This document shows positions 56,448 through 64,000 of a stretch of DNA of 64,000 nucleotides, one piece after another. Position 1 is the first letter of the stretch. Each line of letters begins with the position of its first letter. The stretch is from contig NZ_BMDG01000015.1 in the NCBI RefSeq assembly GCF_014635665.1, forward strand, positions 1-64,000. Reading direction: 5' to 3'. The translations under genes and the position numbers were made by a program. The notes beneath the pieces are model-generated. The model searched no databases and was not told where the DNA came from. It saw nothing but the letters and a program-made list of their open reading frames with translations. This DNA comes from Isoptericola cucumis. Lineage in GTDB: Bacteria > Actinomycetota > Actinomycetes > Actinomycetales > Cellulomonadaceae.

Positions 56448-57766
56448 GCAGCTGGCACCACCCTCGTGAGCCCCGCGATGACCCGGTCGACCCAGTCACC
56501 GCCCCGCGGCTCGTAGGAGTCGGACAGCAGCTTGAGGACGAACCGCATGACGACGGGCCGCGGGAGCCCGTACCGGACGGCGGCCCGCATCACCTGCGGG
56601 TGCTCGATCAGCCGCACGAACCACCGGCCCAGCGTGTAGTAGCCGCCCAGGTCGGCGCGCATGCGGTCGGCGTAGGTGCCGAGCGTGCGCTCGCGGGAGT
56701 CGTCGGTGGCGCGGGTGCGGGCCTGGGCGATCGCGTCGGCGGCGACCCGGCCGGCCTGCAGCGCGTAGGCGATGCCCTCGCCGTTGAACGGGCTGACCAT
56801 GCCCGCCGAGTCGCCCACCAGCACCGCGCCCCGCGAGTACAGCGGGCTGCGGTTGAAGCCCATCGGCAGCGCCGCACCGCGGACGGGGCCGGTCTGGTTC
56901 TCGGCGGTGAACCCCCACTCGGCCGGGCTGTTGCGCACCCAGGTGTCGAGGATCGCCCGGTAGTCGTTGCCGGCGGCGGACTGCCGCGCGGGCGTCGAGC
57001 TCACGGCGCCGAGGCCGACGTTGGCCGTGCCGTCGCCCAGGGCGAAGATCCAGCCGTAGCCGGGCAGGAGGGTCGACGCGCCCGGGGCGCCGTCCCACAG
57101 CTCCAGGTGGGACTCCATCCACGGGTCCTCGTGCCGGGGGGTGCCCTCGGTGCGGAAGTACGTGCGCACCGCGGTGCCCAGCGGCCGGTCGTCGCGACGG
57201 GTGATGTCGAGCGCCGTCGCGAACCGGGAGGAGACGCCGTCGGCCGCGACGACGACGGGTGCCCGGAACGTCGTGGCGGCGCCGTCCGCACGACCGCGGG
57301 CGTCGAGCGGCTGCGCGGTGACGCCCACGACGCGGCCGGAGCGCTCGTCGAGCAGCGGGCCGGTCACCTTGGTGCGCTCCAGCAGCTTGGCGCCGCTGGC
57401 CTGCGCGTGCTGGGCGAGGCGCTGGTCGAGCGTCATGCGGGCGCGGGCCATGCCGTAGCCGGGGTAGGACGCGAGGTCGGGCCAGGGCAGCTCCCACGAC
57501 CGGCCGCCGGCCACGACCCGCAGCCCGCGGTTGCGGATCCAGCCGTCCTCGGCCTGCGTGCCGACGCCCATCCGGGCGAGCTCGGCGACCGCGCGAGGCG
57601 TGAGGCCGTCGCCGCACACCTTGTCCCGGGGGAAAGCCGCCTTCTCGAGCAGGAGCACGTCGAGGCCGGCGCTCGCGCACCAGTGCGCCGTCGACGCACC
57701 GGCCGGCCCGGCGCCCACGACGATGACGTCGGCGACGTCCTCGCGGCCTGCCCGCACCTGCTCCAC
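56444..57766 (-). CDS. menJ: Menaquinone reductase-like FAD oxidoreductase (geranylgeranyl reductase family)
   Basis: A 440-residue flavoprotein from GTG 57766 after a GGAG-rich site. Rossmann motif VIVVGAGPAGASTAHWCA (about 14-31), KVCGDGLTPRAV (about 49-60, family signature), VVVAADGVSSRF (about 180), and VLVGDSAGMVSPFNGEGIAYAL (about 310-330). The family saturates isoprenoid chains; MenJ (Rv0561c) reduces one double bond of the menaquinone tail and is encoded near menG, as here. Geranylgeranyl-lipid substrates cannot be excluded. Position directly before nuoA and beside menG supports the quinone role. Confidence 0.82.
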   Translation of the reverse strand: MEQVRAGREDVADVIVVGAGPAGASTAHWCASAGLDVLLLEKAAFPRDKVCGDGLTPRAVAELARMGVGTQAEDGWIRNRGLRVVAGGRSWELPWPDLASYPGYGMARARMTLDQRLAQHAQASGAKLLERTKVTGPLLDERSGRVVGVTAQPLDARGRADGAATTFRAPVVVAADGVSSRFATALDITRRDDRPLGTAVRTYFRTEGTPRHEDPWMESHLELWDGAPGASTLLPGYGWIFALGDGTANVGLGAVSSTPARQSAAGNDYRAILDTWVRNSPAEWGFTAENQTGPVRGAALPMGFNRSPLYSRGAVLVGDSAGMVSPFNGEGIAYALQAGRVAADAIAQARTRATDDSRERTLGTYADRMRADLGGYYTLGRWFVRLIEHPQVMRAAVRYGLPRPVVMRFVLKLLSDSYEPRGGDWVDRVIAGLTRVVPAA

Positions 57767-57808
57767 CTCCGCTCTCCGAGCGCCCCCGGCGACGGTGCCG
57801 GAGTCGAC

Positions 57809-57826
57809 TTGTGAACCTCATCACAA
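57809..57826. promoter_or_regulatory. CRP/GlxR-type operator
   Basis: TTGTGA-ACCTCA-TCACAA is a perfect 18-bp palindrome containing TGTGA-N6-TCACA, the site bound by cAMP receptor proteins including actinobacterial GlxR/Cmr. It lies 43 bp upstream of the menJ-like start and about 200 bp upstream of the YtxH-like gene. Control of menJ and possibly the nuo operon by cAMP is implied. Confidence 0.65.
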
Positions 57827-57866
57827 CTCTTGCGTGCACTCTAGTCACGTTCGCCCCGCGATGTGT

Positions 57867-57884
57867 AGGAAGGTTTGCCTTCCT
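57867..57884. promoter_or_regulatory. Inverted repeat AGGAAGG-TTTG-CCTTCCT
   Basis: Seven-base arms with a 4-nt spacer in the menJ/YtxH intergenic region. It weakly recalls DtxR/IdeR iron boxes (AGG...CCT symmetry) but does not match the consensus closely. It is a possible operator, regulator unknown. Confidence 0.35.
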
Positions 57885-58024
57885 TCGCCGCCGCGGGCCT
57901 GACCTCGCGTGTCGCAGCGTGCGCCCGGGCCGTGCGGCGCCTAGCGTCGGCGACCACGGCACTCGTCGCGGCACCTGCCACGACGCCCGCGGAGTCATCC
58001 ACCACACATCAGGAGGCGCACGGC

Positions 58025-58219
58025 ATGAAGGCTGGACCGGCATTCGTCATCGGGGCCACGCTCGGGTACCTGGTCGGCACCGAGAAGGGCCGCCAGCAGC
58101 TCGACCGCGCCAAGGGCTGGGCCACCGAGACGTGGAACGACCCGCGCGTCCAGGCCAAGGTCTCCGACCTCTCGGCGACCGTGACCGACTTCGCCAAGGA
58201 GCGCTCCGCCGGAGCCTGA
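58025..58219 (+). CDS. Small YtxH-like protein
   Basis: A 64-residue protein from ATG 58025 after AGGAGG. An N-terminal hydrophobic, Gly-rich segment (FVIGATLGYLVGT) is followed by GRQQLDRAKGWATETW and a helical, charged remainder, as in YtxH/Gvp-like small membrane-associated proteins. No function is established for the family. Short genes of this kind are often stress-related. It is divergent from menJ and convergent with menG, 40 bp apart. Confidence 0.7.
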   Translation: MKAGPAFVIGATLGYLVGTEKGRQQLDRAKGWATETWNDPRVQAKVSDLSATVTDFAKERSAGA

Positions 58220-58259
58220 CGCCCCGCCGCCCCGGCACCCCGGCGAGGTCGGCACGCCC

Positions 58260-58955
58260 TCAGGCGGGGCGGGTGCCCCGGTGCAGCGCGACGATGCCGC
58301 CGCTGAGGTTGCGGTAGGCGACGTGCTCCCAGCCGGCGTCGAGCATGCGGCGGGCGAGCGCCGGCTGGTCCGGCCACGCGCGGATCGACTCGGCGAGATA
58401 GTCGTACGAGCCGCGGTCGCGGGTCACGGCGCCCGCGATCACGGGCAGCGCGCGCATCAGGTACTCCTGGTACACCACCCGGAACGGCTCCCAGGTGGGC
58501 GTCGAGAACTCGCAGACGACCAGCCGCCCGCCCTGCCGCACGACCCGCAGCATCTCGCGCAGCGCCGCGTCGGTGTCGACGACGTTGCGCAGCCCGAAGC
58601 TGATCGTCACGGCGTCGAAGCTCGCGTCCGCGAACGGCAGACGTGTCGCGTCGCCCGCGACGAACGACAGGTCCGGCCGCCGCTGCTTGCCGACCTGCAG
58701 CATCCCGAGGCTGAAGTCGGAGGGCACGACGAGCGCGCCGTCGTCCGCGAACGGCTCGCTTGAGGTGCCCGTGCCGGCCGCGAGGTCGAGCACGCGCTCC
58801 CCCGGCAGGGCCGCGACCGCGTCGACGGTGGCCCGGCGCCAGCGCCGGTCCTGCCAGAGCGAGGCGATGTCGTTGACCAGGTCGTAGCGCGTGGCGATGC
58901 CGTCGAACATCGATGCGACCTCGGCGGGTTGCTTCTCCAGGCTGGCGCGGGACAT
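58260..58955 (-). CDS. menG: Demethylmenaquinone methyltransferase MenG/UbiE
   Basis: A 231-residue class I methyltransferase; ATG 58955 (MSRASLEKQ) preferred, ATG 58964 possible. [25 protein letters not shown] (about 17-41) is the MenG/UbiE signature; AdoMet site [16 protein letters not shown] (about 54-69); [18 protein letters not shown] (about 110) and [17 protein letters not shown] complete it. It performs the last step of menaquinone synthesis, supplying the acceptor used by the nuo-encoded complex. Confidence 0.93.
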   Translation of the reverse strand: MSRASLEKQPAEVASMFDGIATRYDLVNDIASLWQDRRWRRATVDAVAALPGERVLDLAAGTGTSSEPFADDGALVVPSDFSLGMLQVGKQRRPDLSFVAGDATRLPFADASFDAVTISFGLRNVVDTDAALREMLRVVRQGGRLVVCEFSTPTWEPFRVVYQEYLMRALPVIAGAVTRDRGSYDYLAESIRAWPDQPALARRMLDAGWEHVAYRNLSGGIVALHRGTRPA

Positions 58956-59025
58956 GGGCGTCATCGTCCCACGCGGACGCCGGCGGCCGGCCTCCCGACG
59001 GTCGTCCCCGGGGTCGTCCCGACGG

Positions 59026-59082
59026 TTGTCCCGGACGGCGGAGCGGGCTAGCGTCGGCGGTCGACGACGGCGTCCGCCGTCG
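59026..59082 (+). promoter_or_regulatory. Promoter and 5' hairpin of the deaminase gene
   Basis: TTGTCC (59026-59031), a 17-nt spacer and TAGCGT (59049-59054) make a good promoter; the transcript would start near 59061 and begin with the hairpin CGACGGCG-TC-CGCCGTCG (59065-59082). The leader of about 147 nt is GC-rich and structured, but I recognise no known riboswitch in it. Confidence 0.45.
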
Positions 59083-59160
59083 GTCCCTGGATCGGCAGAC
59101 AGGCCCACTGAGCCGGCGCACGCGGCGCCGCACGGCCTGGGTCCGTCGGCAGGAGTCGCC

Positions 59161-59211
59161 ATGAGTCGGCACGGGCCGGCCGGCACCGGCGCCGCCAGGA
59201 GGCACCGATGA
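59161..59211 (+). CDS. Possible 16-residue leader peptide of the deaminase gene
   Basis: ATG 59161 follows AGGAG at a 5-nt spacing. The ORF ends at a TGA that overlaps the deaminase ATG (ATGA), and its AGG-AGG Arg codons are the deaminase's ribosome site. It may couple or tune translation. The peptide ([16 protein letters not shown]) has no recognisable family. Confidence 0.35.
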   Translation: MSRHGPAGTGAARRHR

Positions 59212-60566
59212 CCACGACCTGGATCCGCAACCCGCTGGGCGTCTTCACCGCCGACGACGCGCCCGACGCCCCCGACGCGCGTGGCGGCCTCGTCGTGACC
59301 GACGGGGTGATCACCGAGCTGGTGGCCGCCGGCGGGCGGCCCGCCACTGCGCCGGACGAGACCGTGGACGCGTCCGAGCACGTCGTCACGCCCGGCCTGA
59401 TCAACACCCACCATCACTTCTACCAGACGCTCACCCGCGCCTGGGCGCCCGTGACGGACGCCCCGCTGTTCGGCTGGCTGCAGCGCCTGTACCCGGTGTG
59501 GGCACGCCTGACGCCGCGCGACCTGGAGCTCGCGACGTCGGTCGCGCTCACCGAGCTGCTGCTGTCCGGGTGCACCACGGCCGCCGACCACCACTACGTC
59601 TACCCGTCGGGCCTCGAGGAGGCCGTCGACGTGCAGGTGGACGTGGTGCGCCGCCTCGGGGTGCGCGCCACGCTCACCCGCGGGTCGATGTCCCTGGGCC
59701 CGGACGACGGCGGCCTGCCGCCGCAGTCGGTGGTGCAGGACGCGGACGTCATCGCCGCCGACTGCCGGCGCGTGGTGGAGAGGTACCACGAGCGCGGCGC
59801 CGGCGCACAGGTGCAGGTGGCCCTGGCACCCTGCTCCCCGTTCTCGGTGACGACCGAGGGCATGCGGGAGGCGGCCGAGCTCGCCGAGGAGCTGGACGTG
59901 CGGCTGCACACCCACCTCGCCGAGACGATCGACGAGGAGGAGTTCTGCCGTGAGCGCTTCGGGATGCGCACGGTGGACTACCTGGAGTCGGTGGGCTGGC
60001 TGACGGACCGGACGTGGCTCGCGCACGGCGTCCACTTCGACGACGGCGAGGTGGCACGGCTGGGCGCCGCCGGCACCGGGGTGGCGCACTGCCCGACGTC
60101 GAACATGCGGCTCGCCTCGGGCACCGCGCGCGGCGTGGAGCTGGAGGACGCGGGCGTGGCGCTCGGCCTGGGGGTGGACGGGTCGGCGTCGAACGACGGG
60201 TCGAACCTGGCCCTCGAGGCGCGCCAGGCCCTGTACCTGCAGCGGCTGCGCTACGGCGCGCAGCTGCCGGTGACCCGCGCCCTGGGCTGGGCCACGCGGG
60301 GGTCGGCGCGCGCGCTGGGCCGGGACGACGTCGGGGTCCTCGCCGTCGGCAAGCAGGCCGACCTCGTGATGTGGCGCCTGGACGAGGCCCGGTTCTCCGG
60401 GGCGCACGACCCGGTGGCCGCGCTGCTGCTGTGCGGCGCCGACCGCGCGGACCGGGTGATGGTCGGCGGCGAGTGGCGCGTGCGGGACGGCGAGGTCGTG
60501 GGGCTGGACGTGCCCGCGCTGCTCGTCGAGCACCGGGAGGCGGCACGCAGGCTCGTCGCGGGCTGA
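59208..60566 (+). CDS. Amidohydrolase, probable 8-oxoguanine deaminase
   Basis: A 452-residue metal-dependent deaminase of the ATZ/TRZ group, ATG 59208 after AGGAGG. Metal ligands: NTHHHF (about 65-70), RLHTHLAET (about 225), LAHGVHFDD (about 268) and [10 protein letters not shown] (about 325, Asp). The [16 protein letters not shown] start and [23 protein letters not shown] end are typical of 8-oxoguanine deaminases (guanine-oxidised base to urate). The adjacent NCS2 purine permease supports a purine substrate. Cytosine or atrazine-type substrates are less likely. Confidence 0.85.
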   Translation: MTTTWIRNPLGVFTADDAPDAPDARGGLVVTDGVITELVAAGGRPATAPDETVDASEHVVTPGLINTHHHFYQTLTRAWAPVTDAPLFGWLQRLYPVWARLTPRDLELATSVALTELLLSGCTTAADHHYVYPSGLEEAVDVQVDVVRRLGVRATLTRGSMSLGPDDGGLPPQSVVQDADVIAADCRRVVERYHERGAGAQVQVALAPCSPFSVTTEGMREAAELAEELDVRLHTHLAETIDEEEFCRERFGMRTVDYLESVGWLTDRTWLAHGVHFDDGEVARLGAAGTGVAHCPTSNMRLASGTARGVELEDAGVALGLGVDGSASNDGSNLALEARQALYLQRLRYGAQLPVTRALGWATRGSARALGRDDVGVLAVGKQADLVMWRLDEARFSGAHDPVAALLLCGADRADRVMVGGEWRVRDGEVVGLDVPALLVEHREAARRLVAG

Positions 60567-60677
60567 GCGGCGGCGGTCGAGGGTTGACACACGTCACGCT
60601 TGCCGGTCGAATAGTGGAACTCTTCTTCCGAAGCGCGAAATGCCATCGAAGAACGCCAGCGAACAAGGAGGTCCGCT

Positions 60678-62171
60678 ATGGCCAGGTCGGACAGACGTGC
60701 GACGACGACCCCGGCACGCCCCGAGGACGAACGGCTGCCCCTCGGGGCCACGTTCGGCTACGGCTTCCAGCACGTGCTCACGATGTACGGCGGGATCATC
60801 GCCCCGCCCCTGATCGTCGGCGGGGCGGCCGGCCTCACGGCCGCCGAGATCGGCACCCTCGTGGCCGCCTCCCTGTTCGTCGGCGGGCTCGCGACGATCC
60901 TGCAGACGGTCGGCATCCGGTTCTTCGGCTCCCAGCTGCCGCTGGTGCAGGGCGTGTCGTTCGCCGGCGTGTCGACGATGGTGGCCATCGTCGGCGGGGG
61001 CGGCGGCATCCCGGCGATCCTGGGCGCCGTCATCGTCGCGTCGGCCGTGGGGTTCCTCATCACCCCGTTCTTCGCCCAGATCATCCGCTTCTTCCCGCCG
61101 GTGGTGACCGGCGTCGTCATCACGACGATCGGGCTCACCCTCATGCCCGTCGCGGCCAACTGGGCGATGGGCGGCGCGGAGGACGCCCCCGACTACGGCT
61201 CGGTGGGCAACGTCGGCCTCGCGTTCGGAACGTTCGCGATCGTCATCCTCCTGTCCAAGGTCGGCTCGGGGGCGGTCTCGCGCCTGTCGATCCTCATCGC
61301 GATCGTCGCCGGCACCCTGATCTCGATCCCCCTCGGGATGGCGGACTTCGCCGGTGTGGGCGACGGGCCGATCTTCGCGTTCCCGACCCCGCTGGCGTTC
61401 GGGGCCCCGACGTTCGAGGCCGCGGCGATCGTCTCCATGCTCATCGTGATCCTGGTGACGCTGACCGAGACGACGGCGGACATCATCGCGGTCGGGGAGA
61501 TCGTCGACACCAAGGTGGACCGCAAGCGCATCGCGAACGGCCTGCGCGCGGACATGGCGTCGTCGTTCGTCTCGCCGTTCTTCGGCTCGTTCACCCAGTC
61601 GGCGTTCGCGCAGAACGTCGGCCTCGTGGCGATCACGGGGATCAAGTCGCGCTTCGTGGTCTCCGCCGGCGGCCTCATCCTCGTCGTGCTCGGCCTGCTG
61701 CCCGTGCTGGGGCGCGTCGTCGCGGCCGTGCCGACCCCCGTGCTCGGCGGCGCCGGCGTGGTGCTGTTCGGCTCCGTCGCGGCGTCCGGCATCCGCACGC
61801 TGGCCAAGGTCGACTACGCCAACTCGATGAACCTCGTCATCGTGGCGGCGTCGATCTCGTTCGGCATGATCCCGATCGCCAAGCCGGACTTCTACGACCA
61901 GTTCCCCACGTGGTTCGCCACCATCTTCCACTCGGGGATCAGCTCGGCCGCGCTCATGGCCATCCTGTTGAACATCCTGTTCAACCACATCAAGGCGGGC
62001 ACGCCGGAGAACCCGTCGGTCTTCGCCAAGGGCACGGGCCGCACGGCCGTCGGCGACGACGACCTCGCGGACCTCGCCGACGACGGCGTCCTCAACCGCT
62101 CGGTCGGGCGGGTCGCCGCTCCCGCCGCCGAGAGCGACACCCCCGCGGCCGACGCCGAGCGGCCACGCTGA
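60678..62171 (+). CDS. NCS2/NAT nucleobase permease (xanthine/urate/uracil type)
   Basis: A 497-residue transporter from ATG 60678 after AAGGAGG. It has about 12-14 membrane segments. The nucleobase-ascorbate signature AQNVGLVAITGIKSR occurs near residue 312 and the substrate-binding helix VTLTETTADIIAVGE near 260. FGYGFQHVLTMYGG near 26 holds the conserved QH motif. The last 45 residues are a charged tail. It follows the deaminase by 111 bp, which carries TTGACA (60585-60590) and the possible dyad GGAA-N6-TTCC (about 60,615-60,630), so it may have its own promoter. Xanthine or urate uptake is most likely. Confidence 0.88.
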   Translation: MARSDRRATTTPARPEDERLPLGATFGYGFQHVLTMYGGIIAPPLIVGGAAGLTAAEIGTLVAASLFVGGLATILQTVGIRFFGSQLPLVQGVSFAGVSTMVAIVGGGGGIPAILGAVIVASAVGFLITPFFAQIIRFFPPVVTGVVITTIGLTLMPVAANWAMGGAEDAPDYGSVGNVGLAFGTFAIVILLSKVGSGAVSRLSILIAIVAGTLISIPLGMADFAGVGDGPIFAFPTPLAFGAPTFEAAAIVSMLIVILVTLTETTADIIAVGEIVDTKVDRKRIANGLRADMASSFVSPFFGSFTQSAFAQNVGLVAITGIKSRFVVSAGGLILVVLGLLPVLGRVVAAVPTPVLGGAGVVLFGSVAASGIRTLAKVDYANSMNLVIVAASISFGMIPIAKPDFYDQFPTWFATIFHSGISSAALMAILLNILFNHIKAGTPENPSVFAKGTGRTAVGDDDLADLADDGVLNRSVGRVAAPAAESDTPAADAERPR

Positions 62172-62200
62172 CCCGGCGGGGGCGTGGCGGCCCGTCGGCG

Positions 62201-62216
62201 TACGCTTGAGCCGATG
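62201..62216 (+). promoter_or_regulatory. Leaderless promoter of menF
   Basis: TACGCT (62201-62206) is exactly 7 nt before ATG 62214 and there is no ribosome site, so menF mRNA probably starts at its AUG. Same geometry as at 36442 and 39110. Confidence 0.5.
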
Positions 62217-63602
62217 TCCGCCACGCCCCTGCCGGCGCCACGCCCCCTCCCGGGCGCACCCGCCGGCCACGCTCCACTCCCGCTCGTCGTCCGCAGCACG
62301 CGGATCGACGACCTCCCGGGCGGCCTCACCGCACTCGTGGACCTGCTGCCGGACACCCGGCCGCTGAGCTGGGTGCGCCGCGGCGGCGGCATCGTCGGCT
62401 GGGGCGAGGCGCTGCGGTTCGACACGTTCGGCCCCGGCCGGTTCGCGGACGCCGAGTCCGCCTGGCAGGCCACCCTGGAGCGAGCCGTCGTCCACGACGA
62501 CGTCCGGCTGCCCGGCACCGGCCCCGTCGCGTTCGGCACCTTCGCGTTCGACGACTCGGGCCCCGACGACCAGGCGGACACCGCCGACAGCCCGGCCCGC
62601 CCGGACGGCACCCTGGTGGTCCCGCGGGTCGTGGTCGGGCGCCGGGGCGGCGTCACGTGGATGACGACCGTCTCGACGACCGGCACCCTCGACGCCGTCC
62701 CCGGGTCGGTCGCCCTGCGCGGCACGCACGTCGCGCCCGTCACCGCGCCGGGCCGCGTCACCGCCACCGACGGCGCGGTCGCGGCCGAGGACTGGCCCGC
62801 CGTCGTCTGCGAGGGCGTCGCCCGCATCCAGTCCGGCGAGCTGGAGAAGGTCGTGCTGGCGCGCGACGTCGTCGCCACCGCCGAGCGTCCCGTCGACCCC
62901 CGCTGGCTGCTGGGCCGCCTGGCCGACCGCTACCAGGCCTGCTGGACCTTCTCGGTCGCGGGGATGGTCGGCGCCACGCCCGAGCTCCTCGTGCGCAGCG
63001 AGAAGGGGCTCGTGACCTCCCGCGTGCTGGCGGGCACGATCCGCCGCGAGCCCGGGATGTCGGACGACGACGCCCTGCTGCACGCGGCCCAGCTCGCGCG
63101 CTCCTCCAAGGACCTCGAGGAGCACGAGTACGCGGTGCGCTCGGTCGCCGCCGCGCTCGAGCCGTTCTGCACCTCCATGAACGTGCCGGACGCCCCGTTC
63201 GTGCTCCACCTGCCCAACGTCATGCACCTGGCCAGCGACGTCACCGGAGTCCTCGACCGGGCCGTCGGGCCGGTGCGGGCGCCGTCGTCGCTCACGCTGG
63301 CGGCCGCGCTGCACCCGTCCGCGGCCGTGTGCGGCACGCCGACGGTCGTGGCCCGCGACCTCATCCGCGAGATCGAGGGGATGGACCGGTCGCGCTACGC
63401 CGGGCCGGTCGGCTGGGTGGGCGCCGACGGCGACGGCGAGTGGGGCATCGCGCTGCGCTCGGCCGAGCTGTCCGAGTCCGACCCGCGGCACGTGCGGCTC
63501 TTCGCCGGCTGCGGCATCGTCGCCGCGTCCGACCCGCAGGCGGAGCTGGCGGAGTCCGAGGCCAAGCTCGAGCCCATGCGCTGGGCCCTGCGCGACGACT
63601 GA
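62214..63602 (+). CDS. menF: Isochorismate synthase
   Basis: A 462-residue chorismate-binding enzyme from ATG 62214. The C-terminal catalytic region is clear: ARIQSGELEKVVLARD (about 204-219), ELLVRSEKGLVTSRVLAGTIRR (about 258-280), SSKDLEEHEYAV, LHPSAAVCGTP (about 362-372), and HVRLFAGCGIVAASDPQAELAESEAKLEPM (about 425-455). It turns chorismate into isochorismate for menaquinone; EntC/DhbC-type siderophore use cannot be excluded, but no siderophore genes are nearby while other menaquinone genes are. Confidence 0.88.
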   Translation: MSATPLPAPRPLPGAPAGHAPLPLVVRSTRIDDLPGGLTALVDLLPDTRPLSWVRRGGGIVGWGEALRFDTFGPGRFADAESAWQATLERAVVHDDVRLPGTGPVAFGTFAFDDSGPDDQADTADSPARPDGTLVVPRVVVGRRGGVTWMTTVSTTGTLDAVPGSVALRGTHVAPVTAPGRVTATDGAVAAEDWPAVVCEGVARIQSGELEKVVLARDVVATAERPVDPRWLLGRLADRYQACWTFSVAGMVGATPELLVRSEKGLVTSRVLAGTIRREPGMSDDDALLHAAQLARSSKDLEEHEYAVRSVAAALEPFCTSMNVPDAPFVLHLPNVMHLASDVTGVLDRAVGPVRAPSSLTLAAALHPSAAVCGTPTVVARDLIREIEGMDRSRYAGPVGWVGADGDGEWGIALRSAELSESDPRHVRLFAGCGIVAASDPQAELAESEAKLEPMRWALRDD

Positions 63603-63633
63603 TATGTAGGCCTGTTCTGTCAAGTGGCAGGGT

Positions 63634-63674
63634 GAAGCACCCGCCTCGGACTGGTTGTTCGGGGCGGGTGCTTC
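63634..63674. repeat. 12-bp-arm hairpin in IS110 end
   Basis: GAAGCACCCGCC (63634-63645) pairs with GGCGGGTGCTTC (63663-63674) around a 17-nt loop. GAAGCACCC recurs near the transposase stop (about 63,920-63,928 in complement). It could act as menF terminator or as part of the element's RNA. Confidence 0.55.
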
Positions 63675-63898
63675 TCTTGTGATCGCGCCCGTTGTGCTGG
63701 TGCAGCGTGTCGTTGTCGACGCGTGGTCAAGACTGATATGCGCGGGTTGGTTACCGCATGACGGGGTTTCGGCAGGAGCGGGACCATCGGGTGTCTGAGG
63801 TCGAGCGTGGCCCCTGTGCTGGGGCTGCTCACAGCCGTTTCGTGGGTCGCTCCTCGCGCTGCGCACGAGCGTCGGGGCGTGATGACAAGTCTGGTTGC

Positions 63899-63924
63899 CA
63901 CCCCCATGGAAAAAAGAGGGGGTG
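63899..63924 (-). terminator. Hairpin with A/T loop after the transposase stop
   Basis: CACCCCC and GGGGGTG (about 63,899-63,924) flank a loop holding a run of six T on the minus strand. It lies 14 bp beyond the transposase stop. This is a possible terminator or a domain of a structured RNA. Confidence 0.4.
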
Positions 63925-63937
63925 CTTCAGGGGTGTT

Positions 63938-64000
63938 TCAGTCCTCGAGGGTGGCCAGTGACCAGCACCAGCCGGCGATCTCGCGGGCGATCGCGGTGGT
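63938..64000 (-). CDS. IS110-family transposase, C-terminal end (partial)
   Basis: Twenty codons ending in TGA (63940-63938). The readable end, IAREIAGWCWSLATLED, matches the conserved C-terminal helix of IS110/transposase-20 proteins (I-A-R-E-[IL]-A-G-x-x-W). The catalytic DEDD and Ser motifs lie outside the window, so integrity cannot be judged. The gene points toward menF and ends 335 bp from it. Confidence 0.75.
   Translation of the reverse strand, partial: TTAIAREIAGWCWSLATLED

Larger units (their letters stand above)
63603..64000 (-). mobile_element. Right end of an IS110-family element (truncated by window edge)
   Basis: The last 63 bases encode an IS110-type transposase C-terminus on the minus strand. 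Between its stop (63938) and menF lie 335 bp without a gene, lower in GC than the surroundings. They contain the hairpin 63634-63674 and, at the far end, TTGACA (63623-63618 on the minus strand) within 20 bp of the menF stop. IS110 elements lack inverted repeats and often carry an outward -35 box at their right end that forms a promoter on circularisation, which matches. The element boundary is not resolved; a structural (bridge/seek) RNA may lie in this stretch. Confidence 0.6.

Noticed and set aside
59061-59207. Purine riboswitch before the deaminase
   Set aside because: No recognisable purine, guanidine or PRPP aptamer core was found; only GC-rich hairpins and a mini-ORF are visible.

Overview
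This window comes from a very high-GC (roughly 74%) actinobacterium. Gene content points to the Cellulomonadaceae or a close relative in Micrococcales: an EssC/EccC-type VII secretion ATPase in a kinase/FHA/phosphatase cluster, giant Ig/fibronectin proteins beside MoxR-DUF58-transglutaminase genes, a full nuoA-N operon, menaquinone genes and a type III polyketide operon. This placement is inferred from gene content and codon bias, not from a marker gene. Almost all genes lie on the minus strand, tightly packed, with ATGA or GTGA stop/start overlaps.

Region 1 (1-33,600) is a secretion and cell-surface signalling block. From right to left it holds two tandem giant proteins (about 2,000 residues each: one membrane anchor, a putative propeller, about 11 Ig-like modules, five fibronectin III modules and a Cys-containing C-terminal cap), a MoxR AAA+ ATPase, a DUF58 protein, a transglutaminase-fold membrane protein whose catalytic Cys is replaced by Asp, an RDD/FHA protein, a PP2C phosphatase, a zinc-ribbon/FHA protein, a Ser/Thr kinase, a small FHA-HTH protein, a small membrane protein, an EccC/EssC ATPase with its own FHA domain, an atypical WXG100-like protein, a 479-aa coiled-coil/membrane putative substrate, and three unknown genes. 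Kinase, phosphatase and four FHA readers in one block suggest phospho-control of secretion. Three copies of an 18-bp palindrome ATGGGGA-N4-TCCCCAT sit upstream of TAnnnT -10 boxes at fixed distances (23, 23 and 43 nt) before three transcription units of this block. I know of no description of this motif; it is the strongest candidate for something new here.

Region 2 (33,600-39,650): a type III PKS / ICMT-like methyltransferase / FAD hydroxylase operon in the same order as Streptomyces srsABC (phenolic lipids), a divergent UbiA prenyltransferase, a long-chain polyprenyl diphosphate synthase, and a TetR regulator divergent from a small membrane protein, with a double operator between them.

Region 3 (39,635-58,960): the complete 14-gene NADH:menaquinone oxidoreductase operon nuoA-N, preceded by a menaquinone reductase (menJ-like), a YtxH-like small protein and the demethylmenaquinone methyltransferase menG. 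A good CRP/GlxR-type palindrome lies between menJ and the YtxH gene.

Region 4 (59,000-64,000): an 8-oxoguanine deaminase-type amidohydrolase and an NCS2 purine permease, then the isochorismate synthase menF, and finally the right end of an IS110-family element whose transposase is cut by the window edge. Respiratory-chain, quinone side-chain and quinone head-group genes are thus grouped across regions 2-4. No rRNA, tRNA, CRISPR array or prophage was seen.
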